This document shows positions 46,802-56,849 of a stretch of 64,000 nucleotides of DNA, one piece after another. The stretch's first letter is position 1, and each line of letters opens with the position of its first letter. A program made the translations under genes and the position numbers. The DNA is from Balanoglossus misakiensis (lineage: Eukaryota; Hemichordata), in assembly GCA_040954595.2 (NCBI GenBank), contig CM082593.2, forward strand, positions 9,920,001-9,984,000. The letters are read 5' to 3'. The notes beneath the pieces were generated by a model. The model did no database searches and was not told where the DNA came from. It saw only the letters and a program-made list of their open reading frames with translations.

Positions 46802-46918
46802 ATGTCAATGAATGTATGGAGAGAGCAGATCTTTGTGAAGGCCAGTGTGTGAATACAGCAGGCTCTTTTTATTGCACTTGTGTTGTGGGATATTGATTGG
46901 TCAATTGAGAGTGTACAG
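46802..46918 (+). pseudogene. Calcium-binding EGF-like exon with two in-frame TGA codons
   Basis: Acceptor TTTCAG (46,801) and donor GTAAGA (46,919), 117 bp, phase 1-1. It reads D-V-N-E-C with all six cysteine positions recognisable (CMERADLC, CEGQCVNTAGSFYCTC, then the sixth Cys at 46,912). TGA occurs at 46,894-46,896 and 46,906-46,908, between the fifth and sixth cysteine. Length and phase are undamaged, so the change is by substitution; the first TGA is an easy CGA-to-TGA step. The exon is therefore dead or skipped, or the sequence is wrong there. Confidence 0.8.
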
Positions 46919-46958
46919 GTAAGACCAGCACAATATGTGGGCAACGAAAGGTCCTGTA

Positions 46959-47112
46959 TCTGTAACTTTTGAATTTTTATTCAATATTATTCTGGGTGTC
47001 ACCCATCATTTCTTGTTCAGCTCGGTGAAGCTAGGTCTGTAACTTTTGAATTTTTATTCAATATTATTCTGGGTGTCACCCATCATTTCTTGTTCAGCTC
47101 GGTGAAGCTAGG
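46959..47112. repeat. 77-bp tandem duplication
   Basis: TCTGTAACTTTTGAATTTTT ... GTGAAGCTAGG occurs twice back to back (46,959-47,035 and 47,036-47,112), apparently identical, so it is recent. It starts 40 bp after the EGF exon donor. Confidence 0.92.
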
Positions 47113-47164
47113 TAAGCAATGTTGTTATTGTTTAAACATTGTATTCAAGCCTGGGTCTGGACTT

Positions 47165-47345
47165 GGATGCAATTTGTCAATAATAACAGTGATTGGTAAC
47201 TGCATGTTTTCATAACTGGCTATCTGTTAAAGAGACCATTTGCTGTGTGTACAGTACACATGCCATTGGCAGCTTATGGGTCAGCCAGTGTTTGCCTGTT
47301 AATCTCTCGATGTGTGTGTGTTATTCTGTCTGTACAGTCAGATCG
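47165..47345 (+). repeat. Dispersed repeat shared with 42,625-42,780
   Basis: Shared phrases are CATTGGxAGCTTATGGGTCA, GCCAGTGTTxxCCTGTT and AATCTCTCG followed by a TG run. Copy boundaries are unclear. Confidence 0.6.
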
Positions 47346-48895
47346 CACGGTACTCATTAACATATGTTCATGAGGGAAAGTACTTCAAACCATGTAGCCG
47401 TTAGAGTGGGCCCCGCTGAAGGGTCGCGAAATAGGCCATTTTTTACGCGACATTATAGAGCTGATTTCAGGCGAGGAGGACTGTGTACAAAATTGAGTAT
47501 AGACAACTCAGGTTTTAAAGGATTTTCATCATTTCCACTGTGTCAACGTCACTACATCCTTGCTATGAGAAAAAGCCATCCCTTGTGTACTTCGTGCTTA
47601 TCACGGGCAAACAATTTGTTTAAAATCCCTGATTTTGATATGGTGCAAACATTTCACTAACAGACTAACACACTTTTTGCCCTTACTCAAGACAGCCTGA
47701 TTTGTTTGAAATGTTATCAAACATTTGTTGCTTTTAGCGGAAAAAGCCAGGTGTAGTATTCAACAAGGCCTAATTATGTCGAGTGATATAGCACTTGCTG
47801 AAGAAATTAAAAAATATGTCACAATGCTACAAAAAGGCTGCAGCTGTGACACCGACTTGGTGAATTTTGCAGGCTGGAAAACTGTTGTCTTTTTAGGAGA
47901 AGTGCTCCTCAGAAAACATGCCATTCTATTGTTTGACGTTGGGCAATATTTTAATGATTGTTTAGACGATGAATATCAGACTTTGCAACCCATTGTCAAG
48001 TTACAACGAGTGGAATTCCACAGAAAACCTAATAGCTGGCTTATTCGGGAATTTCTATGAGTGTATTATCCAATTCACCTTTCTGTTGTATCAAAAGTGA
48101 GTAGAAAGTTCTCCACCTTTTTGTACCGAACAGGTTCAGATCTCACTATTGCCCTCCAAAATGCACTTGTCGAACATCCTCAGTATGTTGTGCAAGCTGA
48201 GAAACAGATAGAGAGGCTTGAAAAGCAAGTAAGAGACTTGAGTAAAGTTGACGTTGACTTTTTCAAAATGCTTGATTTGGTGGCTGTGAAATCAAATGCC
48301 AGCATTTATCAGCAATCTCAAGAATTCAGTAATTACTGCAAAACAAACATTGTTGATCTGAGTACACTTGATGTTGAATATATTGTCAGTGAGATTGACC
48401 CTGTGTTATGGAACACTGTTGTATATTTAACGTTGAACAACAGTGAACGCAGTAAATTAAAAAGCTCCAACTTTGAATGGAATAAACACTACTATGGATT
48501 TTATGACCAGCACTCTATGGAGAGTAGAGCACGATTCCTCAGGCGTTTGTTTTGTGTGTATGCTATTGTTCATTTGTTCTGATCATTGTACTTACCCATT
48601 GCATACTTACCTGGCTGACATTGTTGAAGGTTATAGTAGGTCATCTACTCTAGTGAAAATTCTAAATTGATTTGGTATTATTTGTTCTGGAGATACATTG
48701 CATAGATACATGTTGGGAGTTATCAACAAAAGAACATCAGCTGATTTCACAGAGGAAAATATTGCAAATAATGCATTTTGTTTAACTTCCATTGACAATA
48801 TTGATAAATCAGCTAAATATGCAGCTGTTACAGCTGATCCAAAGGACAGAGGTTTCCACGGTACCTCTTATCAAATGGTCCAACCAAAACCATAG

Positions 48896-49852
48896 TCAAT
48901 TCTGAACAGTATTGATGATATTGTTTTTGGCAGTCATGACAAACATTCAACTGTCAAAGATTTTAAGCTAATCAACATTTATTGTGATGGAAGGTGCTTT
49001 TTCAGGAGCATCTCTGTGAGAAATGATTTTGCATTTCGAAATTGCGATCGTCTACTTAATGGACTCCCTTTTGACCCAATTTTAGCTGACCGAGAGAAAA
49101 TATTTGCAGACAAGTTAAGAGCAGATACATTAGACATAATACGTGGCAATCATATATACTTTGAAGGACTGGATGATGCACAACTTGATGCCCTGTTAGA
49201 CGGCACTCGTTATATGGACATTTTGCACAGAACACAATGTATGGAAAAGGCAGATGAATATGCTGGTATGCCAGAAATGTTATATGTAGTGTATGTTGCA
49301 AAATGTCCATTACATATATACACCAAGCAGAATGATATATTTGCAAGAGGTGATGGTTATGTGTTCTCCAAGACTGAGCCTGTCTGTCTCTTGTACACAC
49401 CAGACAGGCCAGGTCAACCAGGCCATTATGATTTGCTTCTTAACAGGCTGTTAATTAAAAGTAAAGATAGTCTGGTGAATGAAAATGCACAGAATTCATT
49501 TGAATGGTGGCATGAATTAAACAGTGGCTTTTGTTCACAAAATACAGTAGACTCTGAAATGAATGAAATTGTTGGCAATTTTCCTTGTGGAAATAATACT
49601 AAAATCATGGTTGACAGAGGTTTGAGTGCACCTGTGAGAAAAGCCTGTACATTTACGGAGAAAAAATCCAATGATACTGTTCATGATGATGTAGTATTTA
49701 AACCACCTCTACTGAGACAACATCAACCACGGTCATCAATTTCGCTGTCAGATTTAGACATTAAACAAGAAGAAGCCATTGCTTGGTCAGAACTGTTTTC
49801 TGACAATTCATTTTTGCTCTACAGAAAAATGCAATGCACAGAGCTGATATAG
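48896..49852 (+). pseudogene. OTU-like cysteine protease module of the decayed element
   Basis: The longest clean stretch of the relic, in one frame from 48,896. The catalytic-cysteine box reads YCDGRCFFRSIS (Cys at 48,995-48,997), like the OTU consensus DGxCxFRS. EMLYVVYVAKCPLHIY fits the central strand. GHYDLLL (His at 49,424-49,426) fits the catalytic His strand. OTU enzymes cleave ubiquitin or ubiquitin-like conjugates. The module would make about 180 residues. A TAG at 48,893 separates it from the same-frame upstream piece, and the frame is lost near 49,840. Confidence 0.7.
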
Positions 49853-50039
49853 AAACAGTATTTGGGGATTTTAAATCAACATTAGCAACAACTGCTAACA
49901 GTAATGACAGTGAATGCTCAAATGTCATTTATTTGGGCATATCAAGTGAACACGCAGACACCATTGAAACTGTCCATAACATTATCAATAAGCTGTATAT
50001 GTTACATTCAGAGTTGGTGTAAGAATAAAATACCTGGTT

Positions 50040-50585
50040 GTGGTTGGTGATGGGAAAACTTTCCATCACCTGATAAAGTTAAAAGACATGTATGGTGCAA
50101 ATTTAGACTGGTTGCAGCCTTTTATCAGAGACTGGCACACTCTAAAAAATTACCAACCAGTCATCATGAAAATATTCTGGGATGTTGGCTTAAAACATCT
50201 GGCAGGGTTCAATCATAAAGGGGGAACTTTGGAAACCCTACTACAGTGTACAAATTTCAAGCTAACTCATCGCTTCCTAAGACAAATTTGGGAAAGTATG
50301 TTTAGATGTCTTGTCAATTCCTTTTTGAATATGAGGGGTGAAACCCATAATACCCAGCACTGTCCCTTAAATACAGAAACAGTCCAAAAATGTTTACTAG
50401 AAGCTGTCACAAAATCTTTGGAATGTACTGAAGATAAAGCTGATCATATTGACAAAATTAATGGTGACCTTAAGGCTCAACTTACTCGCTTGCAAGATGA
50501 ATTTCAGATTTTTTGTGACAGAACACAGTACGATATTTTACCTACAATTCTCCATGATTTGTATCATCGAAGGTTGCCCATTTAA
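50040..50585 (+). pseudogene. GDGKT/DWHTLKN segment of the decayed element
   Basis: The frame starts upstream of the GTG at 50,040 (RIKYLVVVGDGKTFHH). DWHTLKNYQPVIMK and WDVGLKHLAG follow, then a helical region. The Asp in GDGKT, the Asp in DWH and the Glu in the later ALDEAHEM are arranged as in RNase-H-fold transposases or DUF6589-type proteins. This is inference from motif spacing only. It ends with TAA at 50,583. Confidence 0.55.
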
Positions 50586-51299
50586 TAACCTTTTCTGGTT
50601 TAGATACTAACAATGATATGAAGTACATATAAATATATTTATTTTTATCTAGGAAAAGTACATTGAGGAATTAGAGTGAAAATTCCAAAATCAAAATTTA
50701 AAAGCCATAAGAATCAAAGTATTCATGTACTGCAAATGCCAAGCAATGATTGACTGAGGTGGCCAGTCTCTGTTGAAAGTTATCAATCAATCAATCAATC
50801 AGAAAAATTTGTATAGCGCCAGTATCTATAACACGTGTCATACTCAAATGCGCTTGTTAGGGCAAAGTTAACATGTAAATTTCCATTCTTCTGTCAAAAG
50901 AAAATATCAATATCTTTTTGTTTGATTAAACAGGTGTTTCAAGTGTCCCTGTTGTACTCCAAACTTTTTTGTATGGCTGGCTATGCAATTACTTGACTAT
51001 TTTATAAAATTCGTATCTCCTCTCTCAATAATACATAATTTTCTAAATCATTTGAAATGGTAATTGACAATAAGATTCAACTTAAAAGTAAGATCTCAAC
51101 ATTTCTATTAGTGGTCTACAATTCTCTCTACACATGTGAACTTTGCCTGGTTTGACTGAGTAATCTCTGATTGTACAAATCAGAATGAATTATGGGAGTT
51201 TTCACGTACTGTGCAGAAGGGCAAATACAGACAAAACTTTCAAATTTTGGGTTAGATTTATAGAGGAAGATTTGTTTGCATACATGTCTTTGTACATTG
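50586..51299. other. Non-coding gap in the relic with a small inserted repeat
   Basis: No coding match is visible here. An ATCA microsatellite (50,785-50,801) is followed by TTTGTATAGCGCCAGTATCT and ATACTCAAATGCGCTTG (to ~50,860), which look like the common GCGC-type tail of a small retroposon. The relic's coding sequence resumes near 51,305 (IRSGNWNLRILALK). Confidence 0.5.
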
Positions 51300-51304
51300 C
51301 AATA

Positions 51305-51804
51305 AGGTCAGGAAATTGGAACCTTCGAATATTGGCTTTGAAATAAATGAACCCACTGTTCCATGCATATGACCGATCCCTGTACTTGAGGTTAATTCCC
51401 AGACATCTTGCTGACCTTCTGAAGATGCCAAACTCTCTGTTGTTACATTTCAAAGCAGGTGGTTTTGTTTGAAATTTGTCAGGCTCAACGTGGGTTAATG
51501 TAGCACTAGATGAAGCCCATGAAATGTGCATCAATAAAGATGTTAAAGCTGCACTGCATACTTCTACAGGTGGGTTAATGGAGAGAATAGCAATTTATTT
51601 ACCCTATAGAGCTATGGCTGCCAAGAATCTAAAAGATCAGTTATTTCCTTTCCAAAATGAAACCCATAATTCAGTTAGCGTACATAAAATACATGAGTCA
51701 AACTGCAGGTTGTATATCAATTGTCTTGAAGGTGCTGATGTATTTTCACCACTTAATACCGCCAGGGAGCTAACTAATATATTTTCAGATGACACAGCAA
51801 CAAA
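51305..51804 (+). pseudogene. LDEAHEM segment of the decayed element
   Basis: One frame with TAA at 51,344 and TGA at 51,470. It includes LRLIPRHLADLLKMPNSLLL, HFKAGGFV, NVALDEAHEMCINKD and AIYLPYRAMAAKNLKDQLFP. The frame then runs into the nested element A at 51,805, so the apparent C-terminus (SVKDTVVLFEDYAE) is partly transposon-encoded. The minus-strand frame at 51,202-51,534 is a shadow. Confidence 0.75.
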
Positions 51805-52089
51805 TAGCGTCAAGGACACTGTGGTCCTATTTGAGGATTATGCAGAAACAGTGACACACCAGAATAAAAATAACAGGTGACATTGCAAGCAGATATGATC
51901 TAAGATATAGAAATATGGAATGTAAAAAAATTAACAAGGAACATGCCCAATAAACTGTCATGTGTCATGACAACTTTTTGATGCGGATGGACATACAGAC
52001 ATACATCCATACATCCATCCATACATCCATACATACATACAGACGCAACTGATCCCAAAAGGTCCCATGGTACATACCAATGGGACCTA
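51805..52089 (-). mobile_element. Element A copy 5, 285-bp internally deleted
   Basis: Reverse orientation. TAGCGTCAAGGACACTGTGG at 51,805 is the family 3' signature, and ACCATGG...TACCAATGGGACCTA ending at 52,089 is the family hairpin end. A CATA/CATC microsatellite lies between. The ~239-bp core is absent. It sits in the coding part of the relic, so it is younger than that element. It is the smallest complete family member here and best defines the two ends. Confidence 0.88.
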
Positions 52090-52770
52090 ATAAAATCACC
52101 CAAAAAGATTTGTTGTCAATCAGAACAATTGGGCAACAAGATTTACAGGCATACATTAATGTTAGAATTCTCCATCGGCCAAGCACTGACACACCTGTAA
52201 GAAAAAGAAGGCTGAAAACATTTGCCAACAAAATAGTGAAAAAAGTAAAATCCAAGAAAGGTGACAAAGACCATTGAACTATTACTGCCTGTTTAAAACT
52301 ACAAATTGCACACTCAAAAAAATCAGGAGAACCAGTGAAGACATTAGATCAGTTTATTGTATTCCCAAGAGCCATATGCATGACTGATGGGTTACCCTAC
52401 AAGGGATCAAAAAGTAATGTCACAGTTTCTTAATGTCACAAGTTTTTTAAGGCTCGGTATGACAAACTGGTTCAAGAATTTTTACCATTTGGTTGGAGCG
52501 CAGAATTTATGATATTAGACGGTATGTTGGGCAATATGCCGATTTTTTTGTCAGACGTTGGCTTATTCCCCGCTTCACTCAATTCTGTTTCGAAGTTCAT
52601 CTTTTATTTGATGACCCGCATAGACTCGGTACAAGTCCTAAAGATATTCAACGTGCCAGGTAGGACAACAAAAATGAAGAGTTGATTGAAATAGATGATA
52701 TTCATGACTCAACCCCTCTACCACGAGAATGGCGAAAATTCATCAATTGTAGGCCAAACTAGAGAAAACT
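52090..52770 (+). pseudogene. Middle segment of the decayed element
   Basis: Continues the relic directly after the nested element (KITQKDLLSIRTIGQQDLQ, VNVR-like block AYINVRILHRPS, basic RKRRLKTFANKIVKK). TGA falls at 52,275. In-frame continuation gives PVKTLDQFIVFPRAICMTDG. After a frame change, WLIPRFTQFCFEVHLLFDDP and PLPREWRKFINC are recognisable, with TAG codons near 52,650 and 52,757. Confidence 0.6.
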
Positions 52771-52771
52771 A

Positions 52772-53284
52772 GTGAACTTCTTGTCAGCCACATCTTTAAA
52801 AATAATTGTACCGGCTCTGCAAGGTGATCATGTCCTCATTACAGCAGGTGGCTTTGATGGGGAAAATAGGGACAAGAGTCTTTTCGTCGGTAGTTATGGA
52901 ATTGTGTCTGAGTGGGAAGCCAAAAGTTGTCATGAAGAAGCTGACAGTAGATGCATCCTTCATGCAGTTCAGTCCTCTTACAAGAAAGGTGTTATTTACT
53001 CCCCTGATATCGATACTTATCATGTTCTCCTCCCAGTACTATATCAACATGTTCAAAAGGAGATATTTGTACAACTTGATAATGATTTATCAAATCTCAC
53101 TTATTTAGACATGAATCAATTCAAATCAGATTTAAATTTAGACCCTGATTTGCAACATATTCCTCTCCAATATTTAGGCAAAATATTTCAAACACTGTTC
53201 ATATGCACAGGTTGTGACTATGTGTCATACTTTGCAGGCATCGGAAAGATATCTTTCTACAAGACATTCTTTTCAATACTCTGA
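52772..53284 (+). pseudogene. PIN/XPG-like nuclease segment of the decayed element
   Basis: CHEEADSRCILHA (about 52,930), IYSPDIDTYHVLLPVL and FICTGCDYVSYFAGIGK follow the order of acidic residues and the GCDY...GIGK turn seen in FEN1/XPG- and PIN-type nucleases (E-x-x-D, D-x-D, GCDY). The match is by motif only. The frame is lost near 53,275 and picked up by the next frame (FQYSEFVTSGTL). Confidence 0.6.
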
Positions 53285-54177
53285 ATTTGTAACTAGTGGC
53301 ACCCTTATACCTGGAACACTGATAGACACAACAGTAGACAGTGTAAGGAATGGAATTTTCGCTTTCATACGTTTAATAGGTAGTGTTTATGTTAAGAAAC
53401 ATTTCCAAGCATTTGATGCATCTCATCCTTTTGAACTTTATCGACAAGTAGCCAGTGTCACTAACAGTCTTAAAGATAACCACATCAAATGGCTTACATA
53501 TATACGAGAAACAATTTGGCCACGTATCCAGTATGAGGAAGAATGTATCCCTTCCTTTGAAGCCCTACAACTGCACTGGAAAAGATCATGCTGGGTCTCT
53601 GTTATGGTCCCAGGTCGATCAGTGCCATGTTACGTTTCCCTTATTCAATAATTATGGATACAGACTAAGCAACAGCGAACTTGATATTATTTGGGACAGT
53701 GATGCCAATTTAGAAAAAGTGAAAAATAATTTGGAGTTGCTAACAAAAGGGTGTGGCTGCAAAAATATGCCAACTTGTAATAGCAGATGTTGTAAATGTT
53801 ATAAGACCCATAATGGTTGTGGCCCTGCGCGTCAATGCAATGACTTCAGTAATCCACATAATGGGAACCCTGGATTCTGTACCACATCGAAAAAGTATGG
53901 GGTATGCCCAAAATATACAAATAAGTCACCACTATTAGAATCACCATCACCAATCACTGATACTGAACATCATAATATGGAAAATAGCATTGATGCAATT
54001 TTACAGGAGGAGTCACATGAATTTGACATTTTAAGAGAAGAAGAGCGAAATATTTACGAGACTGATTCTGACTTTGACGAACTGACTGATGAATATAACT
54101 GGACGGAAGAAAAACAAACTGATAATTCAAAGAATGGTGATTGTGATTCCAATGATGGTGACTGTGATGACATTTAA
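53285..54177 (+). pseudogene. C-terminal segment of the decayed element, CXC-like cysteine cluster and acidic tail
   Basis: Two frames joined near 53,600. The first includes LRQVASVTN-type helix and WLTYIRETIWPRIQYEEECI, FEALQLHWKRSCWV. The second includes YGYRLSNSELDIIWD, then GCGCKNMPTCNSRCCKCYKT and CGPARQC, resembling a tesmin/TSO1 CXC DNA-binding motif. A ~90-residue Asp/Glu-rich tail ends at TAA 54,175. Confidence 0.65.
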
Positions 54178-54319
54178 TGAATCATCAAAGAAATTGATTT
54201 GGTCTCTTGGGGGTTACAGCCCTATTGTGGTTTCAGTCATACCTTTCCAATCGCACCCAGTGTGTATGTGTTAATTTCAGACATGGTTACTATAACCGTG
54301 TTCCAAATAATCACCATTT

Positions 54320-55110
54320 TATCCGCTTGACACTGGGGTAACACAGGGATCAGTTCTTTGTCCTATACTTTTTAATATGTACACTTCTCCATTAGGTGAA
54401 TTAGTTTCTAGTCATGGATGCCTGTATATAGCTTTTATGCAGATGGCTCTTCATTGTCTTTTACCAAGAAGAATGCTCCCAGAATGCTTTCAAATCTTGA
54501 ACGTTGTATTTCTGATGTCGCTACTGTATGTCTGAAAATGTCTTGTGTTTAAATAACGATAAGACTGAATCTGTTATTTTTTCTGCTACTTCAGGTAATG
54601 TATCTGCCAGAGGGATTACAGAAATTCATGCGATGCTCTGAAACCAGTTCATTGTCTGACAATGATTGCACAGATCTGCCATTCAGTCGCTTTTCATTTG
54701 CAGCATATTGCACTTGTCTGTAAATATTTATCTCAAGGCGCCACAGAGCAATAAAGGTCCTTCTTTTGTTGCATTTCGAATAGATTCGTGTAATTCACTT
54801 TTGTTTGGGCTCCCTAAGTACTAGATCAGCCGTATTCAAGTTCAAAATATTGCTGCTAGTTCCAAAATCACTGTTTACATCAATGCAATTTCAGTTCCAT
54901 TGGTTACCTGTGTCTGATCGTATTGTTTTCAATATTTTATTTCTTATTTTTGAATTCATTCATAGACTTGGACCATCATATCTGTCTGATATGATCAAAT
55001 TATATGTTCCGAATCGAAACTTGAAGTCAGCTGATCAGCTCAAACTCTGTCCTGTTCAGCCCAATGCAATGATGACAACAACAATTGCTTGCCTTCAGAC
55101 ACAAATATTT
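54320..55110 (+). pseudogene. Non-LTR retrotransposon fragment, CR1/L2-like
   Basis: GVTQGSVLCPILFNMY (54,340-54,385) is the RT motif before the active site. After a frameshift FYADGSSLSF stands where F/YADD belongs, so the second Asp is lost. LNNDKTESVIFSATS follows. Downstream, HWLPVSDRIVFNILFLIF and LGPSYLSDMIKLY match the C-terminal part of CR1/L2-type elements. The region between (54,590-54,760) is degraded. It lies directly after the OTU/CXC relic. Confidence 0.8.
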
Positions 55111-55135
55111 ATTGCATATATCATCAGCGAATAAA

Positions 55136-55840
55136 GGGAAATGGTTTTGAAGTTACAGTTGGCATTTTGCATTTTCGAAATGTCTACTTATATCCCAGGC
55201 CACGATACGGAGAAAAAAAATAAAAATACACCAGCTGAGCTCCTCACACGTACATAGTCATGTATGATAAACCTGGCATTCTGTCCATATGGGACCTACA
55301 TTTGTAGGCGATTGATCGATGTTGTGTCGAAATCAGGCCAGTAATTAAGTTAAAACTTAATACGTTACCTTAGGGTGTTATACATTATCCAGTAACTGTT
55401 TTACTTAAGAATTGCCTTTCAAAAGCTGTTTACCCACGGTAAACGTATCGTTTCACGATCAACGCAACACTTCTGTATTTACAAGTCTAACATGGAGCCG
55501 GAGAGGTCAACGTATACTTCCGGGTCATATCGTCGAACGACATTGATTATTTTTAAGCGGACTGTTACACAAGCATTTCGAATTAATTTCTTTTCACGGA
55601 TGTTCGGACCGATATTAGACCTCTCTGTCAGGAAAGTTTGGTTAACTTCCGAGGTCGTTTTCAATGATTTTTGAAACGTTTGTGGACGTCTCTTTAGGGG
55701 TCACCAACATACCACCGAAAACACGTTAAAAACTTCTACTACTATTAAGGACAGATTTTCATAAAATTTACATCTGCAGTGAAAAATGGGAATCACTTTC
55801 GTAATTTATCCAGCTAACATGGTTTTTTATTGCACAACAG
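55136..55840. other. Intergenic or intronic, nothing identified
   Basis: Short ORFs only (55,479-55,674 on both strands). No domain or repeat recognised. Confidence 0.45.
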
Positions 55841-55889
55841 AGTTGCAAACCAGGATTTAAGTTGCACAGAAATCAACATACATGTGTTG
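55841..55889 (+). CDS. Partial EGF-like exon (C-terminal half)
   Basis: Acceptor CACAACAG (55,840) and donor GTGAGT (55,890). 49 nt, entering phase 0 and leaving phase 1. It reads SCKPGFKLHRNQHTCV, the fifth-to-sixth-cysteine half of an EGF domain. No exon with the first half and a phase-0 donor was found upstream. The bases just before the acceptor (GGTTTTTTATTGCAC) resemble the SFYC part of the EGF exon at 46,802. The true exon may once have been longer and now be eroded. Confidence 0.5.
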
Positions 55890-56675
55890 GTGAGTATCTA
55901 CAATTTGGAGAGAAAGTAAGATGTATGGGTTTGTACAATGTAAGTGTCTTATACATGTATATTTGACACTGAAATCATATATTGTACAATCAGTCATTGG
56001 TAAATGTCTGCTATTCATGACACAAATAAAAAAACAGTCAAACCTGTGTGAGTGGCCACCTCTATTAGGCAGCCACCTCTATATAGTGGCCACTTTATTC
56101 TAGTCCCTATGCAATTTACATCTACATTAATTGACTTTTCTACAAGGTATAATTTCTACAAGGTATAATGGCCACCTATCTATAAAGGCCAGTTTAGAAA
56201 AGTCCTTTCACTAGCCACAATAGACACTTGTGTTGATTTCTGTATGTTTTACGTGTAACACAATCAGGACATTTTTCATAAAGAGGGCAGCCTTCCAAAA
56301 TAAAGTGTCATCTCAATGCAGACAATGTGAAAAAGGCGGTCAGTAGAGTACTGCTCGAGCTCATCTAGTTTGTTGTATACATGATATAAGGAACAAGTTG
56401 TGTGTAAAACTGACCTTACAATAAAATGTGGCTGTCCAAGTACATAAGTTTCAACTATAGTGTTGATACAAAAGACAATCAAGTTTTTACTTTGTGACCA
56501 ACTTGCCTCGTGTTCGTGTCGTGGAAGGGTAACATGACTGCATAGCAATGTTTTATTAAAATTTTGTACATAGAGAAATGGACTACTGGGAACTATGTAA
56601 ATGATGCCCTGAGCCTAAAAATTCTGACTGTCTGCAATTATAGTTTTAGCATTTTTGTTCAATTGCACTTTCAAG
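55890..56675. other. Intronic DNA with small degraded repeats
   Basis: GTGGCCACCTCTATTAGG-type sequence at 56,045-56,100 resembles a common dispersed repeat. A minus-strand frame at 56,276-56,548 is not convincing. Confidence 0.4.
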
Positions 56676-56849
56676 TACAGTCAAACCCGTCTAACACCAA
56701 AGGGACTGAAGAAATTGTTCAGATTGCAGGTGTCCAATTTAAAGAGGTTCTTTCAACATGTGGTTCTATGTCAAAAGGTTTGAACAATGTCTTTGAAATA
56801 GACATGTTTCCAGATTAGACAGGGTTCGGTTGAGACAGGTTTTACTGTA
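56676..56849. mobile_element. Short MITE with TACAGTxAAACCxGTCT ends
   Basis: The left end TACAGTCAAACCCGTCT and the inverted right end (TACAGTAAAACCTGTCT on minus from 56,849) match at 15 of 17. 174 bp, with TA at the edges as in Tc1/mariner-type MITEs. A partial copy lies at 44,376. Confidence 0.8.

Larger units (their letters stand above)
47364..54177 (+). pseudogene. Decayed large transposon-type gene (zinc finger, OTU protease, PIN-like, CXC-like)
   Basis: Successive plus-strand pieces in changing frames assemble into one protein family that I know from cnidarian, mollusc and other invertebrate genomes as repetitive, unnamed proteins. Order: CTSC ... CLKC putative zinc finger (47,580-47,720); a helical N-terminal part (47,725-48,580); an OTU-like protease (48,960-49,440); a GDGKT ... 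DWHTLKNYQ segment (50,040-50,330); ALDEAHEM (51,505-51,528); an EEADSR/SPDIDT/GCDY PIN-like part (52,930-53,260); and a cysteine-rich CXC-like end (53,730-53,890) with an acidic tail. In-frame stops include 47,658, 48,058, 48,668, 48,893, 51,344, 51,470 and 52,275, plus at least five frameshifts and one insertion. Several TGA stops fit CGA decay. Element termini were not identified. Confidence 0.8.

Noticed and set aside
51202-51534. Minus-strand ORF of 110 codons
   Set aside because: The plus strand here carries the recognisable transposon-relic frame (LIPRHLADLL, LDEAHEM); the minus ORF is its shadow.
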